From JAGNLA01 sp964639885 (lineage in GTDB: Bacteria; Caldisericota; Caldisericia; JAAYUI01): 61,285 nucleotides of DNA. The stretch spans positions 1 through 61,285 of the forward strand of contig CAZXEH010000010.1 of NCBI GenBank assembly GCA_964639885.1. The letters are read 5' to 3'. Under the pieces are notes generated by a model. The model saw only the letters and a program-made list of their open reading frames with translations, did not search any database and was not told the DNA's origin. Shown here in pieces: positions 7,915 through 16,851 of the stretch. Numbering within the stretch: the stretch's first letter is position 1; the number at the start of each line of letters is the position of its first letter. The translations under genes and the position numbers were made by a program.

Positions 7915-9207
7915 TTATATGACCTTCTTCTTTGAAACGTAAGCAAAATCGCTTTGTGTGAATTTCAGATCGGTTTCGCCGACTTTTATTACGTCTCCGT
8001 CTGAAAGTTTGAGTTGTTCGAGAACCCTTTTTTTGTTGAGGAACGTGCCAGAAACAGAGTCACAGTCTGAAATGTAGAAGCCGTCGGCTTTTTCGATGAT
8101 GTAGGCGTGTTTGACTGAAACGGTTGGATCGTCAACATAAAAGTCTGCCAGAGGATCAGTGCCGATGAGAACATGGTTTTTCCTGATTCTGAACTGGTGT
8201 TCGTCGTCTCCGGCAAGAGAAATCCAGGCCAGATAGTGCATGTCCTCCGCAGGTTTTTCAACGACTGTTTTGCCTTTTGGAACAGACGTTTTTTTGAGTG
8301 ACCACAACCAGATGATTATTGCTCCGGCAACAACAAAGCCAAGCAGAATCCACACCCACAGGAAGCTGGGTTTGCCTTCGATTGTGACAGACACCGGCAA
8401 TGATTCCTGGGTTTTTCCGTCGTCGACGATCAGTTTCAGCTCTTTTGTTCCTGAGCCAATCTCTGGCAGATTTGAAAAATCGATGCTGTAGGTGGCGTTC
8501 TTCCAGTCCTTAAAGTTGTCTATGAACTCCTTGACCTTTGTTTTGTCGAAAGTTGCTGAATAGAGCGAGATTCCACCGGTTTGTTTCGACATCTCCCCAA
8601 GCACGTAGGTTTTCACGTTTGCTGGAGGTGCAACTGTTATGATGGGGTAATTCGGGAGCTTGGACGTGTTCTGGCTTCCGGTGTCATCCCCGTCTGAAAA
8701 CAGGAAAATCAAGCCCTTTCTGTCCGGCTGGGTGGCCAGCAGATGGTCGGCGTCCATCAGGGCGTCGTAAATATTGCTGTCTTTTTCCTCGGCATAAAGC
8801 GTGCCCATTTTAAGTGCAGGTTCGGCTGGGTTGGAGGTGAAGCTGATGATCGTGTTTGAGGCTTTTGAGAATGTCATCATGCTGAAGGTGTCGTTCGTTG
8901 AAAAACAGCCGGCAATGTCAGCCAGAACTGGCTTCAATTCCTTGAGATTGTATCCGACCGATTGCGAGACATCGACGAGGAACACGACGTTGACCGGATT
9001 GCCGAGGTCTTCAATCTTGGAAACATTTCCATCGTACATCTTGTCGTAGATATCAAGGGAGAACTTCGGATTTTTGATGTCCTTGTCAATCTTGACCGTT
9101 GCACGGGCGTTTGGCCATGATGATCCGTCAAAACTGATCACCTGTGCGCCAATAACTGTTCCGGCGAGCAGGAGCAGGATTGGTATAACTATAAAAGCCT
9201 TCTTCAT
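7915..9207 (-). CDS. Membrane-anchored VWA domain protein with C-terminal FHA domain
   Basis: A 430-residue protein. It has an N-terminal signal segment (MKKAFIVIPILLLLAG), then a von Willebrand A domain with the metal-site motif Asp-Val-Ser-Gln-Ser at residues 79-83 and FLFSDGDD further on. A single membrane helix follows at about 275-300, then a cytoplasmic forkhead-associated domain at about 335-415 (VLIGTDPLADFYV and SVKHAYI). FHA domains bind phosphothreonine, so the layout suggests an outside binding module coupled to an inside phospho-signal. No Ser/Thr kinase gene is in the window. It overlaps tyrS by four bases (ATGA). Substrate and partners are unknown. Confidence 0.85.
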   Translation of the reverse strand: MKKAFIVIPILLLLAGTVIGAQVISFDGSSWPNARATVKIDKDIKNPKFSLDIYDKMYDGNVSKIEDLGNPVNVVFLVDVSQSVGYNLKELKPVLADIAGCFSTNDTFSMMTFSKASNTIISFTSNPAEPALKMGTLYAEEKDSNIYDALMDADHLLATQPDRKGLIFLFSDGDDTGSQNTSKLPNYPIITVAPPANVKTYVLGEMSKQTGGISLYSATFDKTKVKEFIDNFKDWKNATYSIDFSNLPEIGSGTKELKLIVDDGKTQESLPVSVTIEGKPSFLWVWILLGFVVAGAIIIWLWSLKKTSVPKGKTVVEKPAEDMHYLAWISLAGDDEHQFRIRKNHVLIGTDPLADFYVDDPTVSVKHAYIIEKADGFYISDCDSVSGTFLNKKRVLEQLKLSDGDVIKVGETDLKFTQSDFAYVSKKKVI

Positions 9208-10403
9208 TTCTGGGGTTTAAGCAACCTCACAAACCTTCTTTTTCCAACTCGAAGTACTGTCGGGGCTTCCGGCTCGTTCACCTGCATCATTGGGTCGGTG
9301 ATGATCACTTCATCGATCGAGACGGCGTTTGACTGGACTAGCCTTCTGGCTTCAGAGCCCGATGGTGCCATTCCAAGTTTCTGGACGAGCTTTGTGATGA
9401 GGATAGGGTAGTCAGCCTTGGAAAGAGTAACCTCGTCAATGTCTGTCGGGACGGCATGTTTGGAGAAGACTGATAGGAACTCGTCCTTCGCCTTCGTACC
9501 CGCATTGTCGGAGTGCCAGATGTCAACAATCTTCTGTGCCATTGTAAGTTTGATGTCTCTTGGATTTACGCCGTTTTCAAGGTCATTTTTGAATCTCTCA
9601 AGCTCATCGGGGGCAACAAATGCAGCGTACTGAAGGTATGTTAGAATCAGATGATCTGGAATACTCATCAATTTTCCAAACATCTGGTTTGGCTCTTCCA
9701 TCAGGTCGACAGTGTTGCCAATGGATTTGCTCATTTTGATTACGCCGTCTGTGCCCGGGAGGATTGGCATGGTGATAACGGTTTGCGGTTCCATGCCCAT
9801 TTCACGCTGTAGTTCGCGAGCTGCAAGGAAGTTGAACTTCTGGTCGGTTCCTCCAAGTTCGATATCGGCTTTGATTGCGACAGAATCGAATGCCTGGCAG
9901 ATGACGTAGAGGAGTTCATGGAGGTAGATCGGAACTTCCGCTTTCATACGGTTTGTGAAGTCGTCACGCTCAAGGATACGGGCGACGGTGAACTTGGCCA
10001 TGAGCTTGATTACGTCCTTGGCATCAAGTCTTCCCAGCCACTCTGAGTTGAACCTCAGCATCCCTTCGGCAGGATTGAGAATCCTTGCAACCTGGTCGAT
10101 GTAGGTTCTGGCGTTGTCCTTTATGGCTTCTTCAGAGAGAGGTTTTCTGGTTTCCTTGCGTCCTGACGGATCACCGATCATCGCCGTGTAGTCGCCTACC
10201 ACGAAAATGACCTTGTGACCAAGCTCCTGGAACTGCCTGAGTTTCTTCAGAACAACAGCGTGTCCAAGGTGGAGATGGGGTGCTGTCGGGTCAGCTCCAA
10301 GTTTGATAATCAGCGGTCTACCGAGCTTCAGCTTCTGCTCGATGCCATCTTCCGGAATGATCTCTGCGCAACCAAATTTCAACAGTTCAACTGCTTTGTC
10401 CAT
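9204..10403 (-). CDS. tyrS: Tyrosyl-tRNA synthetase
   Basis: TyrS charges tRNA-Tyr. The 399-residue protein has the class I motifs His-Leu-Gly-His at residues 45-48 and Lys-Met-Ser-Lys-Ser at 223-227, and a C-terminal S4 RNA-binding domain from about residue 335. The length and the KMSKS form fit the TyrZ-like subgroup. Its start lies inside the 3' end of the upstream membrane-protein gene (17-base overlap) and its stop overlaps the VWA-FHA start. It is therefore transcribed in the middle of a five-gene operon. No T-box-like leader is visible, and there is no room for one. Confidence 0.95.
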   Translation of the reverse strand: MDKAVELLKFGCAEIIPEDGIEQKLKLGRPLIIKLGADPTAPHLHLGHAVVLKKLRQFQELGHKVIFVVGDYTAMIGDPSGRKETRKPLSEEAIKDNARTYIDQVARILNPAEGMLRFNSEWLGRLDAKDVIKLMAKFTVARILERDDFTNRMKAEVPIYLHELLYVICQAFDSVAIKADIELGGTDQKFNFLAARELQREMGMEPQTVITMPILPGTDGVIKMSKSIGNTVDLMEEPNQMFGKLMSIPDHLILTYLQYAAFVAPDELERFKNDLENGVNPRDIKLTMAQKIVDIWHSDNAGTKAKDEFLSVFSKHAVPTDIDEVTLSKADYPILITKLVQKLGMAPSGSEARRLVQSNAVSIDEVIITDPMMQVNEPEAPTVLRVGKRRFVRLLKPQK

Positions 10404-11022
10404 GATTCACCCACGAGTAAATGTATGCCAGTATTCCTGATAAGTATAGGATTGATGATGCCAGAATCCAGATGTATCCGGTTCCAAAGCGAAGCGTTGC
10501 TGATGCAGCCATCGGAAAGATGTAGGCAACGGCAAAGAACATATAGGCAGACCTCAGCCTTGATGCGAAGAACGAGATGCACCAGACAAGAAAAAGTCCT
10601 GCTGTTCCTAGGAAATTCAACCAGACAAGCTGGTTGAAAAGGTTAATGTTAAGCGGTAAAGCTGTTTTCCAGGTGATGATGAAGCCGATGATCGGCAGAA
10701 CCGGTATGCCCAGAATAGAGAACAGGATTATCTTGTCCGAGACGTCAGGCACTGATACTTCGTGCATCTCAAGCCAGATTCCGCCGGCAGCCCAGAAGGC
10801 AAGCGCCATGAATCCTGAGGCGACAAAGAAGCCGAGACCGAAGACGTAGCCTGAGGCAAGCATGAGCATACCAAGGACGAACAGCAGTGAGATTATGAAT
10901 TGACCGTACTTCCTGAATGTTTTGTATTTTTTGAATGACAGCCATATGAGGATTGACGATACCGCTCCGCCCAAAGCCGAGAGGGTGAAGAAGGCTGAAG
11001 CCAGTTTTAGGATTCCGTTCAC
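10387..11022 (-). CDS. Polytopic membrane protein of unknown function
   Basis: A 211-residue protein with about seven hydrophobic helices spread along its whole length, so an integral inner-membrane protein. I do not recognise the family. It starts with GTG at 11022 immediately after the stop of the DUF4388 gene, with GGGGAG upstream, and its end overlaps tyrS. It is loosely similar in size and helix number to the membrane protein at 48708-49529, but I see no shared motif. Function is unknown. Confidence 0.75.
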   Translation of the reverse strand: MNGILKLASAFFTLSALGGAVSSILIWLSFKKYKTFRKYGQFIISLLFVLGMLMLASGYVFGLGFFVASGFMALAFWAAGGIWLEMHEVSVPDVSDKIILFSILGIPVLPIIGFIITWKTALPLNINLFNQLVWLNFLGTAGLFLVWCISFFASRLRSAYMFFAVAYIFPMAASATLRFGTGYIWILASSILYLSGILAYIYSWVNHGQSS

Positions 11023-11853
11023 TCAATGCTCCCCAACTGCAGCCTTGTCCAAAGTCAGTTCCTTGCCGGCTGCATCGATGAGGCTGATCAACCCCTGACG
11101 GTAAAGTCTTGTGATTGACTGGGAGATGTGTTTTTGGTCAAGCTGAAGTTTTTTCATTATTTTTTCAAGGGTCGTGCGTCCGTCAACCATCTGGAAGATC
11201 ATGTCCTGTATGGCTGTTTCGACGCCTATCCTTCTGCCTTCGATCTCACCTTTTGGGACGAAAAGCGATCTTCCTCTGGCCGGGATTGGAATAACCTGTA
11301 GGTTCAGCATTCTGTACTGAAGCGACCTGATGATTCCTGCGGATTTGAGGCTGAAGAGGATTTTATAGACAGAAAGATAGCCCAATCCTGACTTTTCTGC
11401 CACCTGTTTTGCTGTAAGCCTGCCGTCAACAAGACGGAGTACTTTCCAATCCTGTGGAGTCATGGCGTAATCGTTGACTGAATCAGGATCTTGAGGCGCA
11501 ACCTCAAACACTTCAAGTGTCATGTTGTCCTGTGAAACGATGACACCCCATTCCTCGAGGAGTTTGGAGCCTTCAATGAGGAGAGAATCGAGTGGTTCGT
11601 AAACAGTTCTCAGATCGATCTTCCCTCGCTCGTCAAAGGTGAACTGCCCCTCTTCCCATGTGAGAAGTTCGTAGAATGCAGAAGAACCGGTCAGCTTGGC
11701 CAACGAACAGTGGTAGAGCTTGCCATGGTTAAAATAACATTTAGCCTGCCTCGTCCCGTCATCTATCTTAAGGGCGCCTGATTTCCCCTCCATTGTTATG
11801 AGCTGGAGAAGAGAGTGTAGCTTGAAACTCTTTATGTCACCAACGAGAGCCAT
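11023..11853 (-). CDS. DUF4388 (PatA-like N-terminal) protein with winged-helix-like domains
   Basis: A 276-residue cytoplasmic protein. The first 100 residues (MALVGDIKSFKLHSLLQLI, then GALKIDDG and GKLYHCS) match the DUF4388/PatA-N domain found in bacterial regulators and gliding or polarity proteins. Two helix-turn-helix-like segments follow, around residues 145-185 (DGRLTAKQVAEKSGLGYLSVYKILFSL, quoted in part) and 225-265. It is probably a regulatory or scaffold protein. It is the first gene of the operon ending in hutU, with GGAGGG before ATG and a good promoter upstream. Confidence 0.75.
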   Translation of the reverse strand: MALVGDIKSFKLHSLLQLITMEGKSGALKIDDGTRQAKCYFNHGKLYHCSLAKLTGSSAFYELLTWEEGQFTFDERGKIDLRTVYEPLDSLLIEGSKLLEEWGVIVSQDNMTLEVFEVAPQDPDSVNDYAMTPQDWKVLRLVDGRLTAKQVAEKSGLGYLSVYKILFSLKSAGIIRSLQYRMLNLQVIPIPARGRSLFVPKGEIEGRRIGVETAIQDMIFQMVDGRTTLEKIMKKLQLDQKHISQSITRLYRQGLISLIDAAGKELTLDKAAVGEH

Positions 11854-11883
11854 AGACCCTCCAATATAGAATTTATCATTACA

Positions 11884-11911
11884 ATTCTATTTCCGCACCA
11901 ACATTTGTCAA
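11884..11911 (-). promoter_or_regulatory. Promoter of the DUF4388-tyrS-hutU operon
   Basis: On the minus strand TTGACA (11906-11911) and TAGAAT (11884-11889) are 16 bases apart, with a leader of about 25 bases before the DUF4388 ATG. The rest of the gap up to 12030 is A/T-rich and shows only a weak candidate for the divergent MFS gene (TTGTAA at 11972, TATTGT at 11994). Confidence 0.65.
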
Positions 11912-12030
11912 CATGAGGGCGGGGCTAATTGCCTTAATCGAAACAAAACCACAATTTCAATTAACAACTGCTTGTAAGCTGATCTGGTTACGGTATTGTG
12001 GAAGTAAATCTTTGATGAGCTTCAAATAAG

Positions 12031-13188
12031 ATGGAAAAAGAAAAAATTCAATTCACATCTTTTTTGGGTCTTGTATTTACGCTTTCTGGCGTAATTAGTG
12101 CCATGTCATTTCAAACTGCAATTTCACCCGTGATCAAGACCGTGGGTGATTCGCTGAACCTGAGCTATGTCATGAAGACCGTGCTGATGTCGGCACCATC
12201 GCTTGGAGCAGTGCTCCTGATGATTCCGGCCGGACGGTTCCTTGACAGAAGCAATCCGGTGAGATTTTCCCTGCCATTCTTGGTCGTCATGCTTGCCTGT
12301 TCGTTTTGCAGCCTGTTTGCCCGAGACTATACAACTCTTATTGTATTCAGGCTCGTCGCCGGAATTACTTTTGCGCCTCTTCTCATCTATGGGATCCAGT
12401 TGATCTCTATGGTGGCTAAACCGGTCGACAGAAACAGACTCTCAACAATTCAGACACTTGGGGCACCGATGGCTTACCTGCTTACGGCCTCTCTTTCTCC
12501 GCTGATTACAAGAGCTTTGGGATACCAGTTTACTTATTTGATCCCATTGGCGTTTTCTGTCGTTGGCATCATTTTTGCCTTGAGGTTCTGGAACCTGCAA
12601 ATCCCTGAGAGACCAAAACTGGCAAAAACAAATGGCTGGATAACAAAGGAATCTGCTGTTCTTGCCGTTTGCTGGGGGTTGTTCTCCATATCAACAAGCG
12701 TTTTCATTTATTTAGGCGCAAACATGGCTCAGGATCACGGTTTCTCGGATATTGTAGCTGGTCTTGGCAATCTTGCGTTTGCAATACCGGCGATGATCGT
12801 TGGTTTCATCATTGGCGACCTGATCGACAAAAAAATCAGAAGACTGACGCTCATGATCATCCCGCCGATTCTGATGGGAATTTTCATATTTATCACCTCA
12901 CTTGGCAAAGTCGGTTGGATAGTTGGAGTTTTCTTAATGGGTTTTGCTGCGGCTACTATTCCACCAGTCATTTTCACAACCCCAGTCAAGTTTGAAGCGC
13001 CAGGCAAAATTGCCCAGGCAATTGGCTTCATAAATCTTGTTGGTATGTTTTCAATGCTTGTTGCACCGCCTTTGGCCGGACTTCTTAAATCTGCAACAGG
13101 CTCATGGTTGGTTCCATTCGGTTTTGCAGGGTTTGTTGGGGTTTCCATTTCGCTCGTGGTGCTTTCTATCAAAAGGGGGCTGGCTTGA
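12031..13188 (+). CDS. Major facilitator superfamily transporter
   Basis: A 385-residue protein with twelve predicted membrane helices in two halves. The MFS loop signature (PAGRFLDRSNPVRF) lies between helices 2 and 3, with a related one (IGDLIDKKIRR) in the second half. It is a proton-coupled or facilitated carrier; the substrate cannot be read from the sequence. There is no clear Shine-Dalgarno sequence before ATG 12031. Its stop overlaps the TTG start of the large secreted protein gene, so the two are co-transcribed, suggesting transport of a product linked to that exoprotein. This link is inference. Confidence 0.88.
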   Translation: MEKEKIQFTSFLGLVFTLSGVISAMSFQTAISPVIKTVGDSLNLSYVMKTVLMSAPSLGAVLLMIPAGRFLDRSNPVRFSLPFLVVMLACSFCSLFARDYTTLIVFRLVAGITFAPLLIYGIQLISMVAKPVDRNRLSTIQTLGAPMAYLLTASLSPLITRALGYQFTYLIPLAFSVVGIIFALRFWNLQIPERPKLAKTNGWITKESAVLAVCWGLFSISTSVFIYLGANMAQDHGFSDIVAGLGNLAFAIPAMIVGFIIGDLIDKKIRRLTLMIIPPILMGIFIFITSLGKVGWIVGVFLMGFAAATIPPVIFTTPVKFEAPGKIAQAIGFINLVGMFSMLVAPPLAGLLKSATGSWLVPFGFAGFVGVSISLVVLSIKRGLA

Positions 13189-16100
13189 AGAAAAGTCCAT
13201 ATCTGGTTGTTTTCATGTCCATCATTCTGGTGTCGTTTGGCACAAAAACGGCAAATGACAAATATTACAAGCTATCTGCGATGGTGACGGTGAAGCCGGG
13301 CCAGTCTGTAAACATATCTGTCAAAAATGGTCTGCTTTCGGTTGAGGGCGAAGGGCTTGATGATGTGCCATCGATTGCCGAAACTGCCCCGCTTTGGCTC
13401 AGACATGATCTCAAGGTTGCTTTTTCCAATCTTTCAAAAGCAGCCGACAGGATTGGGAAAAGCGCATTTGTTTCGGTTTCAAGATTTGATGGCCAGCAGG
13501 TTCTGTTGATCTCGTCGACCGGCAAAAAACCAGTCATGCTTAAAATTCCAGGATATGATGATATTTCCGATCTGTTACCAGCTTCTTTGGATAAAAACGC
13601 AAGGCTCTCTATTGCAGACATTAACAGCGATAAAATTCAGGATATTGTTGTTTGTACAACAAACGGTGGATACTATTATCTCCTTGGTCCAAAATTCACA
13701 ACAAGGACGAATGATGGCAATGTTTCGCCTGACTCGACCCTTGCAACCTCACCTCTCTATCCTATCACCTCATCCGAGGGGAACCTGACTTTTGCAGGTA
13801 AACCGAATGGCTTCGGTTTCTTCAACGACAAAGGACTTTTTGCAAAGTGCGATCAGGCTAATTTTGTCACCATGTTGCCAAACGCTTATGGTGCACTTTC
13901 AACAATCGGACTCTATTTTATCGATGTCAACGGGGATCTGAGAATGTTTGACAGAAGACTGACAGGCATATGCAAACCTGAACCTTATGGCTACATCTCA
14001 AAGTCTGAGAACCGCTTTCCGACATTGCCCGGAAAAGTCAGCATGACATTCAATGGTGACACGATAATGTTTGGAACTGCTGAAGGTAAAATTGTCGGGT
14101 ATAAAATAACCAAGGAGGGCTGGACTCCAGTAGCAATAAAAACAGGATTGAAATTAGGATCCAATATTTGCATTCAGGCCTTTAACGGGTGTCTCTATTA
14201 CCGTGATACAAACTCAAACATAATTTACTTCTCAGGTGATCCTGACTGGAAAACATCAACAAGCACCCAGGTGCATTCAGTTTCAAACTTCGCCATCGGT
14301 GAAGCCAATGGTGATGGGTCAGCAGATCTAGCAGTTATCAACAAAAACAAACTTTCGATTCTTGCCGGTCCAAATTATGCCAACTATGTCAAAACAATTG
14401 AGGAATGGGGTGTCGCCCAGAACGAAAATGGTGAAACAGAGGAAGTTGCTCTGATTACCGAAAATTCCAATCCTGCTTTTGGTGATATCAACGACGATGG
14501 CAGTGTTGACCTGATCGTTGGTGGTGTGGATGGAAGAATCTGCACATTTCTGGGGCCTGACTTCAGGAGGTCTGACGATCTCGACTGGCTCGATGTAGGA
14601 AGCTATGCAATCCCGCAGTTTGGCGATGTTGACGGGGACGGCAAAAAGGAACTGCTGGTCTCCAATAGTGACAGCGTCTTGTTCTGTTACAGGAGAACCG
14701 ACTCCAAGTGGAACGAATGGAATTCCTGGGTTTTCACCCCGAGCCAGAATTATAAGAAAATATCGGATTATTATGATTCTTACATGTCGGATGCACCTTA
14801 TGTCCAGTGGAAGGCTGATCCTGAGAGCGTAAAAGAGTTCTCGTCAATTCTTGAACACTGTGAAGCCAGATATTTTGACGAGATTGCCTTTGTCATTGCA
14901 CACACCGCTACTGAAGTGCTCAGAACTGTAGCGAGAATGGGGCAGGCAGACATTCTTGAAAGGAATGCAAAAACTATTTATGAGTATGCCTCAACCCTGC
15001 CATATTTGAAACTCGTAGAAAAAGATCGTTACACGACAATTTCTTACAAGATAGCAGGCAAAGAGGTTGAGCTTCCAAGAGATGATTATTACTGGTACGT
15101 AGTCCATCCCAAGATTTCCTTCGAGTTGCCTTTGGCCATTGATTGTTCATGGTGGGACAGAACACCAGAAGATTATGGTGTTACAGAGGATGCATGGTTG
15201 ATGCATGAGGAGAATTTTTTTCATGGCAAGATCAAGCCTGTTTTCTGGAGGGAAGCGTTTAAAAACGACAAAACATACGGTGAATCGGTAATCGATGCCG
15301 CCAAGAGAGCAAGAACTTATGAAGAGGCATTGGGAAACGTCTTCAAACTGAAAGCACTTGGCACCGATAAACTTTTCAAGTTCGGTTACCTTACCAATGA
15401 TCTGTATCCGTGGCAGATTTACAAAAAGCACTATGGCTCCTGCGGGGAAAATTCGATTGTTTTCACTGCAATGGCCAGAGCTGCCCTGTTGCCCTGTTAT
15501 GTTGTAGTTAACCAAGGTGAAGACCATCAGTGGAACGAAGTGTGGATGCCTGATGGCTGGAGACATCTCGAGCCAAGTTCGCAGGAGCTGACCTGGGATC
15601 AGCCCTGGAAATCAACCGAAGACGAAGACCACAAGGCAAAAACACTCTCAGCTGTCTTCGCATGGAAAGGTGACGATTCAATATTTCCAACCACGACTAC
15701 GGTTCACAACAGCAAACCTGGCTACACCAAACTTCAAAGGGGCTACACAGATACAGCGGATGTTAATTTCACAATCCTTGACGCAAACATGAAACCTGTC
15801 GAAGGCGGAATGGTTGTGGTGAGAACCGGATGGAACAAAACAAACACTATCTCAATTTGGGGCTATACGGATGTTGATGGCCATGTTCATTTTGACCTTG
15901 GATACGAACCGTATTATGTAATTGATGTTGTTACACCATACGGATCAACGGGCCTTTCAAGACTGGTGGTCAAAGAGCTCCAGAAATATGACATAACCCT
16001 CAATGTGTCAGGCGTAGTGGATTATCAGCATTCAGAACATGACGGTCAGGAAACTACCGGTACGAATGTAAAGGTGAGATCGATAAAAAATGACCTTAGA

Positions 16101-16667
16101 CCGTTGAATTTCATAACAAGCAGGAGCATGAGGGAAGGGAGTTACCTTGTCGAGAATTACGACTATCATGGACCATTGTTTATAAAGCAGCCAACAACAT
16201 CGAAACCTGTTTCCGTTTCAGTTAAAAAAAACAACTTCCAGGTCAGTGAAGGCGGAAAATTCGGTCTTGGAACGGAACAAACACTTACCATAACAAATGA
16301 AAACCTCTATACATGGGAAACAGTCAGGGTTGAAATCGAAGTTCCTGTTGAGTACTACCTCCTCAAACTCACAGCAAGAACATCTACTGATTTGATAAAA
16401 ACAGGTGACATCATCGAACTTCACGGTACAGTAACCCACTCAACTCCGATTAACAGAATCGAATTTTCCTGGGACAAGATCTACTGGCAATCTAGCCCGA
16501 CTCCCGTTGATGGATGGCTAGGGGATTTCAATTTAGAAATCCCGGTAAGGGATGATTTGGTTGCAAGTCCGGGTGAAAAACAGCTTTTTATAAGATGCAA
16601 AGCTTTGACCTGCGAATGCACCACTGATGCCACAATCTCTGTTCCCATAAAAGTCATAGGCAAGTAA
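13185..16667 (+). CDS. Giant secreted FG-GAP and transglutaminase-like protein, copy 1
   Basis: The start is TTG 13185, which overlaps the MFS stop and follows AAAGGGGG; this gives a signal peptide (KKSPYLVVFMSIILVSFGTKTA) and 1160 residues. A beta-propeller with FG-GAP/VCBS-type calcium loops (DINDDGSVDLIVGG, DVDGDGKKELLVS) fills the first half. A transglutaminase-like papain-fold domain follows, with YGSCGEN (Cys 753) and DHQWNEVW (His 781). The third triad position, normally Asp, is Glu 796 (HLEPS). Ig-like and carboxypeptidase-regulatory-like beta domains follow. It may be an extracellular peptidase or crosslinker, or a binding protein if the Glu is not functional. It is a tandem paralogue of 16852-20682 but lacks the last domain of that copy. 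Confidence 0.8.
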   Translation: MKKSPYLVVFMSIILVSFGTKTANDKYYKLSAMVTVKPGQSVNISVKNGLLSVEGEGLDDVPSIAETAPLWLRHDLKVAFSNLSKAADRIGKSAFVSVSRFDGQQVLLISSTGKKPVMLKIPGYDDISDLLPASLDKNARLSIADINSDKIQDIVVCTTNGGYYYLLGPKFTTRTNDGNVSPDSTLATSPLYPITSSEGNLTFAGKPNGFGFFNDKGLFAKCDQANFVTMLPNAYGALSTIGLYFIDVNGDLRMFDRRLTGICKPEPYGYISKSENRFPTLPGKVSMTFNGDTIMFGTAEGKIVGYKITKEGWTPVAIKTGLKLGSNICIQAFNGCLYYRDTNSNIIYFSGDPDWKTSTSTQVHSVSNFAIGEANGDGSADLAVINKNKLSILAGPNYANYVKTIEEWGVAQNENGETEEVALITENSNPAFGDINDDGSVDLIVGGVDGRICTFLGPDFRRSDDLDWLDVGSYAIPQFGDVDGDGKKELLVSNSDSVLFCYRRTDSKWNEWNSWVFTPSQNYKKISDYYDSYMSDAPYVQWKADPESVKEFSSILEHCEARYFDEIAFVIAHTATEVLRTVARMGQADILERNAKTIYEYASTLPYLKLVEKDRYTTISYKIAGKEVELPRDDYYWYVVHPKISFELPLAIDCSWWDRTPEDYGVTEDAWLMHEENFFHGKIKPVFWREAFKNDKTYGESVIDAAKRARTYEEALGNVFKLKALGTDKLFKFGYLTNDLYPWQIYKKHYGSCGENSIVFTAMARAALLPCYVVVNQGEDHQWNEVWMPDGWRHLEPSSQELTWDQPWKSTEDEDHKAKTLSAVFAWKGDDSIFPTTTTVHNSKPGYTKLQRGYTDTADVNFTILDANMKPVEGGMVVVRTGWNKTNTISIWGYTDVDGHVHFDLGYEPYYVIDVVTPYGSTGLSRLVVKELQKYDITLNVSGVVDYQHSEHDGQETTGTNVKVRSIKNDLRPLNFITSRSMREGSYLVENYDYHGPLFIKQPTTSKPVSVSVKKNNFQVSEGGKFGLGTEQTLTITNENLYTWETVRVEIEVPVEYYLLKLTARTSTDLIKTGDIIELHGTVTHSTPINRIEFSWDKIYWQSSPTPVDGWLGDFNLEIPVRDDLVASPGEKQLFIRCKALTCECTTDATISVPIKVIGK

Positions 16668-16736
16668 AAATGCAACTCTTTTCTTGCTGGAACTTGTAAT
16701 ATTCGACAGAAGATTTGCCGAGAACAAATTAATGAC

Positions 16737-16765
16737 TTGACACATGTATTGTCATGGCGTAACTT
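16737..16765 (+). promoter_or_regulatory. Promoter of the second transglutaminase-like gene
   Basis: TTGACA at 16737-16742 and TAACTT at 16760-16765 with a 17-base spacer. A terminator-like hairpin lies between this promoter and the gene. Confidence 0.5.
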
Positions 16766-16804
16766 GGCTTTGATGAGATTCAGAATAACCTGCGTAAATT
16801 TTTG

Positions 16805-16824
16805 CCTGATCTTTCAGGTTTTTT
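16805..16824 (+). terminator. Small terminator or attenuator hairpin before the second transglutaminase-like gene
   Basis: CCTGA (16805-16809), a TCTT loop and TCAGG (16814-16818), followed by six T. It ends the transcript of the upstream gene. Because it lies downstream of the promoter at 16737 and about 28 bases before ATG 16852, it could also attenuate the downstream gene. The stem is short. Confidence 0.5.
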
Positions 16825-16851
16825 AAATTTCCAGTCATAAAGGAGCATGAT

